Assembly (NCBI RefSeq): GCF_016808095.1
Contig: NC_068974.1
Location: 5,952,001-6,016,000, forward strand
Reading direction: 5' to 3'
DNA: 64,000 nucleotides
From: Vigna angularis
Taxonomy: Eukaryota > Streptophyta > Magnoliopsida > Fabales > Fabaceae
Position 1 is the stretch's first letter, and each line of letters opens with the position of its first letter. A program made the translations under genes and the position numbers. Shown here piece after piece: positions 42,940 to 54,925 of the stretch. A model generated the notes under the pieces. The model was not told the origin of the DNA. It saw only the letters and a program-made list of their open reading frames with translations, and made no database searches.

Positions 42940-42948
42940 CAATCAAAA
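42940..42948. repeat. Right 9-bp target-site duplication of the Pack-MULE
   Basis: CAATCAAAA, identical to 6385-6393. Confidence 0.88.
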
Positions 42949-43678
42949 TCAATTATATGACCAAATATTTTCAAGCCCAATAAATACGTCTGAGAATACC
43001 TTCTCTATTCTCTATTGTAAAAAGGAGGCACGTGTTAAAGTGGAAACAAAAAAATCTTTAATGAAATATTATATATAATTAATATTTGAAATGTTAAAAT
43101 TTAACGAAATACATTAAATATTTTTTAGTTTCAAATAAATTTTAAGTGAGACAGAGATAATTGACGCTTATCAGAATACATGCTGTTATGATATTTTCAT
43201 GTGTTCAATATTATAAGAAAAATTAAATATATAATTAAAATTTTATGAAAACGAAAGAAAAACCTTTACAAAACTATTAAAAAATAAATAAATAATTATA
43301 CTACAAAGGATAAAATAAGAATTAATAAATATGTATACAAAATAGGTATCTCTTTATATATAAAATGTTTATATATAATTATAGATAGAAACATTAAATG
43401 AATTATTTATACCTTTTCACTAATGCATTTATTATATTTTTATTCAATGCAGCATAAAAGACAATTCAGTTTTAATATTTATAATTTATATATATTAATC
43501 ATAGAAGAAAATATAAATAAATTAATTAAATTTTATCTTATTATAATAAATATTTTCAAGGCTAACATTTTTTATCAATTCTTTCTTATAAATTTATGTT
43601 TAGCTTTCTTGCAAAACACTAGTGAGATCAACCTTTTGTTCAAATTTTATAATTTTCGAAAGAATTTTGAGAAGAATT
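42949..43678. other. AT-rich spacer, no gene
   Basis: Very AT-rich; frames of up to about 90 codons are low-complexity. It may include the promoter of the small peptide gene that begins at 43679. A block near 43290-43350 resembles 2345-2410. Confidence 0.45.
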
Positions 43679-44119
43679 ATGAGGAAAAGTGAGATAAAAT
43701 CTATTGGGGTTGTAATTACAGTTTTGATTTTATTAAATTTTGCACAAGCCAAATTAACAGATAGTTCTTTGTGTAATTTGAAATGTAAGCTAATGCGTGA
43801 TAAATCTAGTAGTATACGAAGCATGTGTGAATGATTGTGAATCCCGTTGTGGTAAATTATCTTCTGATCCTCTTTATAATTGTATCACTGATTGTCGTTT
43901 AATGAAGTCCATCGCCATGAACAATGGTATGTATTTTTTTTGTTTCCTGGTTTTTATATTGTTTCTCCATTTTATTTCACTATTTTTTATTTTTATTTTG
44001 ATGATTGATCTTGGTTACTTATGATTTTGATTATTACCTTTACATGTTTACCAGGTGCTCCTGAAGTTGTGAACAGTGTGAAGAATACTTGTATACAAGA
44101 GTGTAAAGAAAGATTATAA
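43679..44119 (+). pseudogene. Small cysteine-rich secreted peptide gene, two exons, frameshifted
   Basis: The ATG at 43679 opens a typical signal peptide (basic start, hydrophobic VVITVLILLNFAQA) followed by a first Cys pair (CNLKC). Near 43790-43830 the frame is lost; the cysteine-rich continuation, with paired Cys spaced by three residues (CVNDC, CITDC), lies in another frame. A GT donor at 43927 and AG acceptor at 44054 delimit a 128-bp intron. A short second exon (CIQEC near its end) stops at 44119. Signal peptide plus CxxxC pairs resembles plant thionin-like or other defence-type small cysteine-rich peptides, known for antimicrobial activity; exact family not certain. As read it cannot give the full mature peptide. 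Confidence 0.55.
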
Positions 44120-44746
44120 TGTATAACCGGTGAGAAAAATTAAAAGAAATAATATTTATACTCAATTATGAGAATATTTTCATAGTTATTTTTATATATT
44201 TAGGTATTTCTTTTTCAATTACGTTCCTTCATCTCTTTTATCTTTCCTTTTATTCTTGAAACTCGAGTGTTAATAAAACATTTTTTCAAGGAAAAAAGTA
44301 TCATAAAAATTTTAACGTGAATCACAAATGAAAATGGACGTGGATGTGTAAAATTAGGATATGCTTACAAATATTTAATTATTTTATACTTTTCAAGTAC
44401 ATAAAAATAAATTTGAATGAATGATTAATATTTGTTTATAATAGAATTAAATAAATTGCAAACAATTTATTTTGTCTCGATAATTTCTAAATAGTTATGG
44501 TCATTTGTAGTTAAAATCGAAATGTAAATTGTAAAATAGTAAATTCTTACAATTTTATATAATATTTATGATTCATAGGGAAGCATAATCATAACATAGT
44601 AAAATTATTAGGATTGTCGAATAAAATGTTAAAAACATGTAAATCATTGTTTCTATTTTCTGTTACACAACTAATGTGAAGTATTTGATTTAAATAAAAC
44701 ATAAACTGAATTAAAATTTGATGGAATAAAAAATTCATCGTGTATA

Positions 44747-44748
<2 letters not shown>
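44120..44748. other. AT-rich, nothing recognised
   Basis: No frame or repeat of note; probably the 3' flank of the peptide gene. Confidence 0.45.

Positions 44749-44812
<64 letters not shown>
44749..44812. repeat. (TA)n microsatellite
   Basis: About 60 bases of almost pure TA dinucleotide. Confidence 0.95.
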
Positions 44813-44813
<1 letters not shown>

Positions 44814-45068
44814 TCGTTTTGTGTTGCTAAGACATGCGCCTAAGGTAAGGAGAAAGTCTTTGCAACCGAAGTGAGCCGAGAAGTCGAGTGACGCGCCAGC
44901 GCTACTAATTGAGTGTCAGCACGTAATTGTGCTGTTAGTAAGAAGGGAGCCGGCGCCTTTCGAATTCGAAGTACTTTCTAGTGTGCGCTGTTTTTTGATT
45001 GCAGCTAGCGAGCAATAAAACGGATGCGCAAACGCTATACGGCTTTCGAAAGCTCAATCCCTTGTTTG
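44813..45068. other. GC-richer island between two TA tracts, possible organellar insert
   Basis: About 255 bp with roughly half G+C, against about 25-30 % in the flanks. Phrases such as GACGCGCCAGCGCTACTAA, GAGCCGGCGCCTTTCGAATT and AAACGGATGCGCAAACGC look unlike neighbouring nuclear DNA. Composition suggests a nuclear copy of plant mitochondrial intergenic DNA, but I do not recognise a gene in it. Confidence 0.35.
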
Positions 45069-45115
<47 letters not shown>

Positions 45116-45149
45116 AATATATATATATATTATTTTATATATATATATT

Positions 45150-45184
<35 letters not shown>

Positions 45185-45248
45185 TATTTTATATATATAT
45201 TTATATATATATATTTATATATATTTATATATATATATATATATATCT

Positions 45249-45281
<33 letters not shown>

Positions 45282-45289
45282 AATATATA
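45069..45289. repeat. TA/TATT-rich microsatellite
   Basis: About 220 bases of TA repeats interrupted by TTTA and TTAT blocks at semi-regular spacing. Confidence 0.93.
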
Positions 45290-45540
45290 GAAATGATTAA
45301 AAAAAATTATTTTGGGACTGATTATATAAATTATTAATATACACCATTGTTTTGAGACTAACTAAAATAAAGCTATTTTTTTAATATGGAAATGATTTTG
45401 ATACATAAATAATATAATATAAATTATTTTTCAAAATTTAATATGTAAACATCAAAAACAATAATTAAGAATAGTAGTGGATTTTAAAAGATTACATTTG
45501 ATTTTTTATTTATTTAAAAAGTTAAATTGTAAATATAATA
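45290..45540. other. AT-rich spacer
   Basis: No coding or repeat signal. Confidence 0.45.
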
Positions 45541-46100
45541 TTTTAGGATTTTTAGGAGACTCATCATTAAATGAAGAGTCTAAACATTAAATGAGAAGTC
45601 TAAAAATTATATGTGAGGAGCCTTATGCTTTGTAACTAACTTAGTCAAAGCATGCAAAGGCTCCTTGCAACTAACTCCTTCCAAAATCCATTTCTAACTC
45701 ATTTTAGGTGCTACCTTCTAACTCATTTTAGGTGCTACCTTCTAACTATGAACCTAATGGTGCGCTATCTCTCTCTTAAAGTCAGCAAGCCTTCAAAACA
45801 AAGTTAAGCAAAGTTTCATGACCAAATACAAGGTCTAAAACTAAGTTATATTACATATTTACAAAAAATGTTTTAAAATAAAGAAGAAGACCAAAATATA
45901 TGATCCTCCACAAGAGTAAAGTACTTGAAGCTCCATCTTCTTTGACCATGCCCTTTGTGAGAGGTTCAATGTCTTCTAAGGCTTAATGAAAAGCAAGAAC
46001 AAGCTTGAAAGTCCTTCTTCTTCCAATCTCCTAGTCTTAGCTTAAGTTGATGCTCCTTTCATGGATCTTCATTTAGTTCCCAAAATGGATTCCATCATAT
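45541..46100 (-). mobile_element. Probable gypsy-type LTR relic
   Basis: The minus strand starts TGATGGAATCCATTTTGGGA, a start like that of other legume LTRs including the gag-only element here, and ends in repeats of CATTTAATG-type sequence. It contains a 25-bp tandem duplication (CTAACTCATTTTAGGTGCTA, about 45700-45750). No target duplication was identified, so boundaries are approximate. Confidence 0.35.
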
Positions 46101-46690
46101 CATGCAATCATCTGTATCTACAACAATGGTTAACCAACCCGTAGTAGAAAAAAAGACATTTGTTGGTACTTAAAGCTTCCTATTATCAATGAAGTACCAT
46201 CTATAGCAGAACTGAGATACCTCACAAATCTCCATCAACAACCACTGCATCACCTCGACAATTTATCATCCAACCTCTTAGAAACATTGGCCTTAATGAA
46301 CCACCTAAACAAATATGACCACCACCAACTTAACTTGACCAACCTAACTCCAAAATGATCACAACCAACCCTTTAAACCAAATCATTCCTCAACCACAAC
46401 CTTTAGCCATCATATCAACTGATACCTTCCCAAAATTACCTCCCTTACCTTCTGACCCAAACTCTAAAGCCCTTCTAACCCATGTTCATCATTTGATCAC
46501 TGAAAATAATGCACCCTAACAAGCCACAATTTTTGCAATGTTTCAACAAAACAAAGAAGAACAACAAGCAAGTGTCCAAACCCTCTTCAACACCCTAAAC
46601 AATGTCATTACCCAAACATTTCCCAAACTTTCTCAACCATCTAGCCCAATCACAAAACCAAACTCGCCCTCTTTATCTTCATTTAAGCAC
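46101..46690 (+). pseudogene. Decayed coding-like relic, unidentified
   Basis: The composition (CAACCAACC, CCAAACC, CCTTCTGACCC) and a frame with HHLITENNAP, FQQNKEEQQASV and LFNTLNNVITQTFPKL suggest former retroelement gag-type sequence, but stops are frequent and no domain is certain. Confidence 0.3.
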
Positions 46691-47404
46691 TGAATGATGC
46701 TATTTAGGAAGTTTTATCTTCTCGGGGAAGAATGACATACTAGGAGTCAAGGAGTCTAGTAAACTTTGTAGATTATGCTTCCTACCATTTACTCTGATAT
46801 AGCTTCAATTACTATGATACATTATTTTCTAATAGATTTATATTCATTGACTTTCCTCACATGCAATAATGTTTTGAACTATATTTCAATTTGTACTATT
46901 TTACATGGATTCATTACATATATTCCAATGAATATGACAAATGGAAGTCATATATCATTCATAACATACTCAGTTAAGTCCATTCTAGGTTGTTGTACTA
47001 ATCTTCTAAGTTAATTACACTTGCCATATACTCTATAAATTTTGTTTTTATCTTTATCAAATAAGGGGGAGAAATATAAGATGATGCTAAACTTAGGTAG
47101 AAACCTCTCAAGTAGAAACATTAGGCCATAAGAAAGAATATAGGAAAAACATGGTAAAGCGAACAAAACCGTTTAAATGGGATAATAGATCAAGATAGGA
47201 TGATAAACTATGATAAGTTAGACAATTCAACGGGAGCTAGGAGAAAGGGGAGCACACTCAAATGTTAAAACATTACTCTACTCAAATAAATTATCAACCA
47301 ATATATTAATTCACTCACTATAATATAAAGTTATTTGACAAAGTCTAAACTTTTTCAATATCCTCACATACATATTTCTTATAGCACATGTATTTAATAA
47401 ACAT
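46691..47404 (+). other. 3' internal region of a decayed copia element
   Basis: Contains a purine tract ATAAGGGGGAGAAAT at about 47063, similar to the extra tracts of the Sirevirus, and no coding signal. Confidence 0.4.
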
Positions 47405-47419
47405 GAAAAAAAAGGAGAT
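47405..47419 (+). other. Polypurine tract of a decayed copia element
   Basis: GAAAAAAAAGGAGAT precedes an LTR-like TGTTGAAAC start. Confidence 0.5.
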
Positions 47420-48250
47420 TGTTGAAACAAAATCAGAATATCTAGCAATCCAGGTTTTGAAGCTTATCAAACAATACTCAATGAAATATTTCCTATAGAA
47501 AACAATGTCGAATGAAAGAATGTTGTCAAATAAATCACCTAGTAAATGATACTTGTAACAAACAGTGTCTAAAAGGTCAACATGTTAGAAAAAGTTGTTA
47601 AGAAAAAATCGGCTAGAGAATAGACTATCTAAGCAACTCAGTTATTGAAGTTTAACAAAAAGCATTACACGAAATATTGTTATGTATGAAAAACATTTTA
47701 AAGCAATATCGTCTTAAAAAGAAATACTTTAACATCTAAAGGCAAGTTTTTAAATAATGTTTCTTAAACCAAGTTGTCTAAATGAATTACAAACACATAA
47801 ACAATGTGTAAAATATCACTCTTTGAAATAATCCAATAGACTAAATTAGCAAAACAAGATAGCGTCTCATGAAAAAAATAGTTTATCTCTGGTATAACAC
47901 TAAGGATTAAAGGAAATTTTTATTGAATACATTGTTATATCAAGCAAAGCTTTCTAAATAAAACATCATTTGATGAATGACTGCTAAACGTTATAGCCTT
48001 TGAAATAACATCTTATGTTTATACCATCTGATGATTATGTGTATAGTCTTACCAAACGATGCATTTATGAACAAAAAGACGAATGATAAACTGTATTGAA
48101 CACCTTACACTATGTAACATTTATCAATGTTAAAAACATTTAATTCATGTACAATAAAGTATTTCGATGCTTATATACTTTGTTTCTTGATATACTTGTG
48201 ATACAACAGTGTAGCAAAATATTTAACGTGTTTGGACAAATATCAAGATG
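47420..48250 (+). mobile_element. LTR fragment of a copia element
   Basis: Starts TGTTGAAACAAAATCAG after a purine tract, and consists of degenerate short quasi-repeats (AAACAAT, CTAAA, CATTTA). Its right limit is not visible. Related by its start to the left-edge LTR (1-492, opposite strand). Confidence 0.42.
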
Positions 48251-48518
48251 ACAGGGTGCTCTTATGATTCTTTTTTCTTTAAAATCAGACATGAAATTTT
48301 TTCTTTTTACTTCTTCCTTAATTGATTCAAGTTAGTAGTATACTGAAATTTTCACTTTTAACCAGTGATCAGTTTTTGATCAATATCATAACAACATAAT
48401 CTTCTATTCTCAACTAGATTGAGGGTTAGTCCACATACAATGCAATCTTCATTGAATCTTCAGTATGATCTTGATCAAGAGTAGGTGGACTTCCAACAAT
48501 TTGCTCATCAATGAAGAA

Positions 48519-49357
48519 TCATCCATTCAATGTCTTTTTCAGCCCAATAGATGACAAACTTGGTATACCAATTTCTTCTAACCTTTTGCACATAATTCTT
48601 CTTTCTTCTTCAGATACATCTACTCCTTGGAGTTCCAGCACCTTGTTGATAAATACTCCATATGAAAATTTGCGTGCATAATCATCTCCCACAGCGATCA
48701 TGTGGTGTTTTAGTACCGCAACCCAGTTGGTTGGGATTCTAATCTTGATAGCATTCAACATAAATACATTTTCTGTTGACATTCTGTCCTCGTTCAATCT
48801 TCCAGGCAGCAGTAACCAAGTCAGGACATAAGCAATCATTTTCTCCTCCTTGTTTAAGCTATCATGTTGGTACTTCTTATCCATCCTGTACCTTCTTGTA
48901 TATCTTTAGTAGTTTATATATATAGCTCTCTTTGTTAGCCATCTGTTTGACTCAGAATCACGGATATGAGAATCCAAACCTTCAGCTTTCAGTCCAGCAA
49001 TATCTACCAAACATTATCATCAATAGTAATGTTAACACCTTTGACCCTTGAGTGAATGACCCCATTTACAACCCTCGGGTTTGTGTAGAAAACCTCAACC
49101 AAATCTGGATAGCAATGTCCTTTCATCTGCACAAAATCAGTAAGCCCTTGATATGCAATTCATTATTGACAAAGGAACCCTTCTTTCTTAAACAATTGCA
49201 GGTCCAGATACTTGTGAGGAACTACATTTTTGAAATGTGTCCAGTATAAAAACTTTCCTCGCATGTCTGGATCACTTATCCATCTAGATGGGCTTGCATT
49301 TCTTGTAGCCCGGGCAACCTTCTCTTTTCCTCTTGATGATGACGATGGAGAAGCCAT
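48519..49357 (-). pseudogene. Array-protein homologue 1 (minus strand), broken
   Basis: The N-terminal part (49357 downward) gives MASPSSSSRGKEKVARATRN and SRWISD, aligning with MAEPSRRRRRR...HGWISD of the array protein. A middle part (about 48990-49130) gives CYPDLVEVFYTNP and SRVKGVNITIDDNVW in a broken frame. The C-terminal part (48519-48884) is open for 121 codons with EEKMIAYVLTWLLLPGRLN, IPTNWVAVLKHHMI and LELQGVDVSEEE. No gag or pol lies next to it on the same strand. Upstream (49440-49540, minus orientation) is an ACGTC motif cluster rather than TAATCGATTA. Confidence 0.72.
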
Positions 49358-51239
49358 TTCTGAATAGAATTCTAGGAACGTCTTTCACAATCTCGACTTC
49401 TTAACTCCATAACTTCTCAGGTTAAAAAATACAAAGGAGACGTCGAATTATAGAGGGCATCGACGTACTAATTGTCAGCCAGAAGACAAAGAGTTAGAAA
49501 AAGACGTCAAATTTTAGGGATATTCGACGTTTTCTTCTTCATCCTCCCGCCCTCCTATTTTTCTTTTTTCCTTTATAAAACCGCTCATAAGCTCTCATTA
49601 CCATTATATTTCAATATAATATTTACATTTTAAGATAACCTCCCATTAGAAATGCAAAGTTACCTTTATTCGAGGTTTTCTTCTTCAGCTTCCCGCCCTT
49701 TTTTTGTCCTTTTGTCGATGAAATTTAAAGAGAATAAAATTTTATTTGTTTAAAATATTAATTTAATTTCATATGGAAAATGATAATAATAATATTTTAT
49801 GAGAATTCAATTTAGTTATAGATCACAATAATTAAAATCGTAATAAATATTATTTTATTATTTAAAGTAATTTGAAATGAATGTTTTAGGCTAAAGATAG
49901 GTATTATTATACTAAAAGACTTTGATTGTTTTTTAAATTATAATACCTTAAGTTTGAGAAAAAATTAAGTTAACTAATAAACTAAAGGTGTTAAGATAGA
50001 ATAGAAAAAAATGTTGTCAAAGTATAATTATCCAAAAATATTTAGACAAGTTAACAACAGAGATGCATAACACTAGGTCAAATGTCGAGAAGAGACAACA
50101 TGTATGGGGAATAGTCAGACAAATCTAGACCAAAAATTAAGCAAAATGGGTTGGGTCGAAGATAAGGCAGATTAGGTTTGACGGTGGAGACTGGTTGACC
50201 CAAAATCAATGTTCGGAGATTAAGACTAAAGGTCCAGACAAACTAACATAAGTTGAAGGTCGGGATGGGCTGACCCAAGCAAAAGGTAGGATAGAGGACT
50301 ATCTCCTGATTAATAATTTGTATAGGAAATAAAATAAATTGTATTTTTCTAATCAAAGATTAACATCTTTGTGGCGAATCTTTATTTTACGGTTTCTTAG
50401 GTTCCTTAAACATTTATACTTATATATAGGGACACCGAATACATATGTAGACATTTTGGAAGTCATAAATTTGCATTTGCAATGTTGAGAGAGGATTCTT
50501 TTGGTTCTTGGTTCTTTGATTCTTATCAAAGATTAACATCTTTGTGGCCAAATATGTTTTTTAGGGTTTCTTAGGTACCTTAAACATTTATACTTATACT
50601 ATGGCATTTCCATCTTTGTCTTTTGAACCATAAGTAAAATTTAAAAAAGTCGAGACGGATGGGCAAGGTCATGAAAGAAATTTGTCAGAATTCTAGGAAC
50701 AACAAAAATTTTCTTAGGGACCAACGATATGTTTAACAACTCTTATTGGCCACATTGAGATAAATTATTTTGTATAATTTAATAATTATAATTAGTTATT
50801 AGTATAAATGATTGTGATTTAAAAAGTCGACGACGATCAAAGATCAAACGAACTCTTAGAACAACTTTTATTGGCCACATTGAGATAAATTATTTTGAAT
50901 AATTTAATAATTATAATTAGTTATTAGTATAAATGATTATGATATAAAAAAATACTATCAATAACATTATTAGGAAAATACTATGAATAACATTATTTGC
51001 GTTTCTTAATTTATAATGCTTTGAATCGATTCTTTATTACTTAGAATCGATTATATTAACTTAGCAAAATTGAGAGTGGAATTATATGAATATAGAGGGG
51101 CACATCAAACTTTTTAACTTCAAGCCCTCCAAGTCTCACCTTCTTCGCGGGTGATTCAAAAGTAGACAATTTCTGGGGTGCGGGACGTCAATTTGTTCTT
51201 ATATGAATCAAACTCAAATTTGTTGTTTTTTTTTCTGAG
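49358..51239. other. AT-rich region with first ACGTC modules and short direct duplications
   Basis: ACGTCGAATT...ATCGACGT and ACGTCAAATT...TTCGACGTT modules lie at about 49441-49468 and 49504-49535, in the upstream region of homologue 1. Two direct duplications occur: ATCAAAGATTAACATCTTTG with its flank at 50352 and 50525, and ACAACTCTTATTGGCCACAT with ~85 bp at 50736 and 50860. No gene seen. Confidence 0.5.
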
Positions 51240-51900
51240 TGATGTTTGAACGTCGAATTCGGAGGGGCTTCGACGTCCAGACAAGATAGACAGTAAGCAT
51301 AATTACACGATGTACGTCATCGGTTCATCTATAAATATTGCATCCATCACGTAATCCCTTGCTTCCTGTTTCCGTATTGAACATATTAGGATTCATGTTT
51401 TCTTATCTCCTTGGCATTTTCCTTTTCTTAGATTTAGAAACATGTTTGTTCTTTAAATTGCAATTTTCTCGGTTGAATTTCAAAGTGCCTCATTCATGTC
51501 TCTGTTCATATGAAGGTGGCCTTTGAAATTCAAGTGGACAAAATTCTTTTTATAGTACAGAAATGATTAAGTTATCTTACTGAAAGGAAAGTGCTTGCGG
51601 AAAAGAAATATGGTTCACAATATGTTTAATGCTGAAACAATTTTGAGATCTAAAATAATTATGTAAAAATGTTGTTCAACTTCATCATTTAACTATGTAT
51701 GAATCCTTTAAAAAAATTGTCTTGGAGTTGTCTTCTACCATTAGATTTTAGAGCTATTTGATTTCTTATGTTGGAAACAACTGCAACACAAATTAAATTT
51801 AAGAAGTTGACATCGAACGTTGAGTGCATTCGATGCGAAAGACTGGAGATTGTGTCAAATATTTGTGCTAAATGACGTTCTATATCATTATTCATCATAG
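51240..51900 (+). repeat. Dispersed ~650-bp repeat, copy A
   Basis: Runs from GATGTTTGAACGTCGAATTC to the ATTCATCATAG block. It recurs at 56272-57215 (copy B) with closely matching phrases such as ATGAAGGTGGCCTTTGAAAT and GTCTTGGAGTTGTCTTCTAC. It is non-coding. Its end provides an uninterrupted version of the site where the CACTA element at 52354 inserted. Confidence 0.8.
51249..51276. repeat. ACGTC inverted module
   Basis: AACGTCGAA and TTCGACGT arms with a spacer TTCGGAGGGGC. This is one of the best preserved of many such modules in 49.4-64 kb. Confidence 0.75.
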
Positions 51901-51954
51901 AAATGTCTACGTTTAGTCAAGAAGGAGTTCATAAGAATCCAAAGAGATTTTTTA

Positions 51955-52353
51955 CTTATTCAGTGTATGATGTTTGAACGTTGAATTCGGTGGGGCTTCG
52001 ACGTTACGTCGAATTCGGCGGGGCTTCGATGTTCAGACAATTAATCATAAATACACGATGTACTGCTTTTATAATGATTTAATTTTCGTTTGTGGATCAT
52101 CTAATTTTTAATATTTTTTCTTTTTTTTTTAATCATTCAATAGCATGTCCGACTATGTGGAGTAGTGAGACACTAATGTTTTGCTCTTTCCAATGATGTT
52201 TTTAACGTCTTTTGTTGGGGGTTGGACGTCAATTAGTTCTAATGGTGGAAACAACTGCAATACAAATTAAATTTATACTATTGACGTCAAGTGCTGAGTG
52301 CATTCGATGAAAAAGTCTGGAGATTTTGTCAAATATTTGTGATCGATGACGTC
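51955..52353 (+). repeat. Dispersed repeat, internally deleted copy
   Basis: Shares both ends of copy A (TGATGTTTGAACGT at the start; GGAAACAACTGCAATACAAA and the GTCAAATATTTGTG block at the end) but lacks the middle. It is interrupted at GATGACGTC by the CACTA element and continues at 56183. Confidence 0.7.
51977..52033. repeat. Two ACGTC inverted modules head to tail
   Basis: Two copies of the ACGTCGAATTCGGxGGGGC + TTCGACGTT module lie directly adjacent (51977-52005 and 52006-52033). Confidence 0.8.
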
Positions 52354-52384
52354 CACTACAAGAAAAATTCCAATTACATACAGC

Positions 52385-52685
52385 CAAAATCCGTATATAA
52401 TGTTCAAAATCCGTATATAACATGATATTACATACGAATTATATACGGTCAAAAATCCGTATATAAAAAAGGTGTAGCTAAATTACATACGGATATATCC
52501 GTATATAATTTACATACGGAAAAATCCGTATATAATTTACATATGGAAAAATCCGTATATAATTTACATACAAAAAATCCGTATATAATTATATACGGAA
52601 AAATCCGTATATAATTTACATAATCCGTATATAAAATTCATATGTAATTATATACAAAAAAAAATCCGTATGTAACTTTTTATTT
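52385..52685. repeat. Subterminal ATCCGTATATAA repeats (left)
   Basis: About a dozen ATCCGTATATAA or TACATACGGA motifs in both orientations, many as facing pairs (CATACGGAAAAATCCGTATA) able to form hairpins; presumed transposase accessory-protein binding sites. Confidence 0.85.
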
Positions 52686-52689
52686 TACA

Positions 52690-54782
52690 GAAAAAAAACT
52701 GTGATTTCTTGTATGCACTCAATAATTAAAAGTTCTATATAGTTGATAAATATCAAATACAATTGCCAAATTTTCAAATAGTAAGAATTATCTTTTATAA
52801 ATAGAATTCAAAGAAACAATACAACTCTTTTTCAGTAACAAACTCTTAAATAATTACATTAATAAATCTATTATAATGTGTTACCTATTCAACAACCACA
52901 ATTTTAATATATACTCATAATAAACAAACTTATCAATCTAAATCTAAGTTGGCACTATGTCAAAACCATTTACAATGATAAATATCATACTAGACAATAG
53001 TAGATTTATTTAGTTCAGCTAAGACTACAAAAGTATCACTTGCTTCTCTTTTGCTTCTAGAGACTCCATGTACTATGAATATCTTGTCATGCTCATCTTT
53101 AGGTTTGTTTGCTTCATGAAAGAAGGAACCTTGATATTCTTCAGAAAAGACATTATAGAAGGAGGAAAATAGAAAGAGAAAGGAGGATATGATGATTCAG
53201 ATGCAGAAAAGAATTACTGAAAGAAGTGCTTCTAAGAAGACTGAAATTGAAACCAAGACTTCCTTGACTTCTGCAAAAAAAAACAATAGATGATATAGAT
53301 GAGATATAAACTTCTCCAAAGCCTCGGTGAGTCGATTCAGTGGTATAAGTTCTGAAAAGTTCTTTTAATGAGTCTATCTCACCGTGTAAATATCACCACC
53401 ACTAATAGGAGGCAACGAAGATGTCGAGGTTGATACATCAAACTGCCAATCTAGAAACAAAAAGTCATACAATTTGTAAGTTTTTTTAGTGAACGTAATA
53501 AAGTAAAATTTGAACATTTACTACTAATATATAAGAAAACGATTTGTAATATTATAGTATGATAATTATGTAGGTCTACATAGACAATCAACTATACGGA
53601 CTTTCTTCACCATAATCAAAATCAAAACAACTTTGACTAAGTCCAAAGCTTTTGTCATAACTAAAATATTTTCTAATATTGCATCTTCACATTATTTATA
53701 TTTTTAGAGCTAACAAATAATGTAATAACATTTGATCAATAATTAATCAATTATTTAATCACATTAATTTCTAATTTAGTATTCAAACATTAAAATTAAT
53801 TTCTTTGGCAAATAGTATAATATGTATAACTTACTGGGTTCAAAATCAAACTAGTAACATAAATCAAATTAATAAATTAATTACAATATAAATGTGTAGA
53901 TAATATTAATTGCAAAGCTGAGAAAAGCTGATATATAAAAAAGTATTAAGTGGAGGGTAAAATATTGGTACATATAAAATGTTGGAATGTAAAATATTAC
54001 CAAAAAGAAATTTACTTGACTATTTGATGCATTCAAATTCTCCACCAGCTCTGCAATCTCAAACCGCTTCATCATTGTAGCATGAAGCACCCGCATTAAT
54101 AGACAAATTACAAATACTATATAGTTAGAACAGTTAACAGAAAAATGATAAAGCCTTTTTTCTTTTTAATTAATTCTTATTCTTATAGAAATGATTGAAC
54201 TGAAACACAATAAGTAAATTTCTTTATAAACACACTAAGTAATCTAAATAGGTTAAATGGTTAAATAGTAGAAACCAAGCCGCCTCTAAAAACAAATAGA
54301 AGAAATCAAGGATATCTTTACTTATACCATTCATCATAAATCTAAGCATAGAATAGATATATTATCTTCCACCTGGATACCGACATGACTGCAGAGATAA
54401 AAATCAAATCATGTTGGATGACAGAACAAACTATAATGTTTAAAAAACTAGCCCCTGCATCATAATTAACATACATTAAAAATACATACCTATAAAATAT
54501 AGTTCATTGTCAAAATTCCATCATTCCAAAAGAAAAAAAAACAACATTCAGAATTAGAAAAGAGGATGTCTAATCCTAGTATTACCGCTATAATTATCCT
54601 CTTAAAGAAGCAAAAACTGTAACAATTCGTTTTGCTATCACATTCAAACATGCAACACCGCTATAATTATCCTCTTCATCCACAAATGGCTCCTCTAATG
54701 CCTTTCATTATTTGTGATCAAACCCTGTATTAACATGACAAAAAGAAACCTCCATTACAAAGAAAAATGAAAAAGATTGATC
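52690..54782. other. Internal DNA of the second CACTA element, mostly unidentified
   Basis: AT-rich. One exon-like piece on the minus strand (about 54009-54096) encodes MRVLHATMMKRFEIAELVEN and ends at a GTAAAT donor; I do not recognise its family. It may be a second captured gene fragment. Confidence 0.4.
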
Positions 54783-54925
54783 AACGGCGAGAAGCCCAAT
54801 TTGTTAAGGAAAATTGTTTCTATGTCAGCAGTTGGTGAGCAAGCAGCGATTGCAACGTCGATGCCTTTCTCTTTGAGCCCTAACAGTATGCCACAATATA
54901 CCTTTAGCGTGAGGATACAGAGAGC
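54783..54925 (-). pseudogene. Captured MDP1-like (HAD phosphatase) gene fragment
   Basis: On the minus strand one frame gives SLYPHAKGIL, then after a frameshift another gives GLKEKGIDVAIAACSPTADI and FLNKLGF. These are consecutive parts of the magnesium-dependent phosphatase-1 family (HAD superfamily acid phosphatase domain; typical plant members read YPHAKGIL...KGI.VAIASRSPT). In this copy the Arg-Ser of the usual SRSPT stretch is changed to ACSPT. With a frameshift and no visible start or end it is a dead fragment, presumably picked up by the surrounding CACTA element. Confidence 0.68.

Noticed and set aside
44999..45262. A frame of alternating Ile and Tyr
   Set aside because: It is the translation of a TA microsatellite.
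45541..46100. Complete solo LTR
   Set aside because: LTR-like start on the minus strand, but no matching terminus or target duplication could be found, so only a relic is reported.
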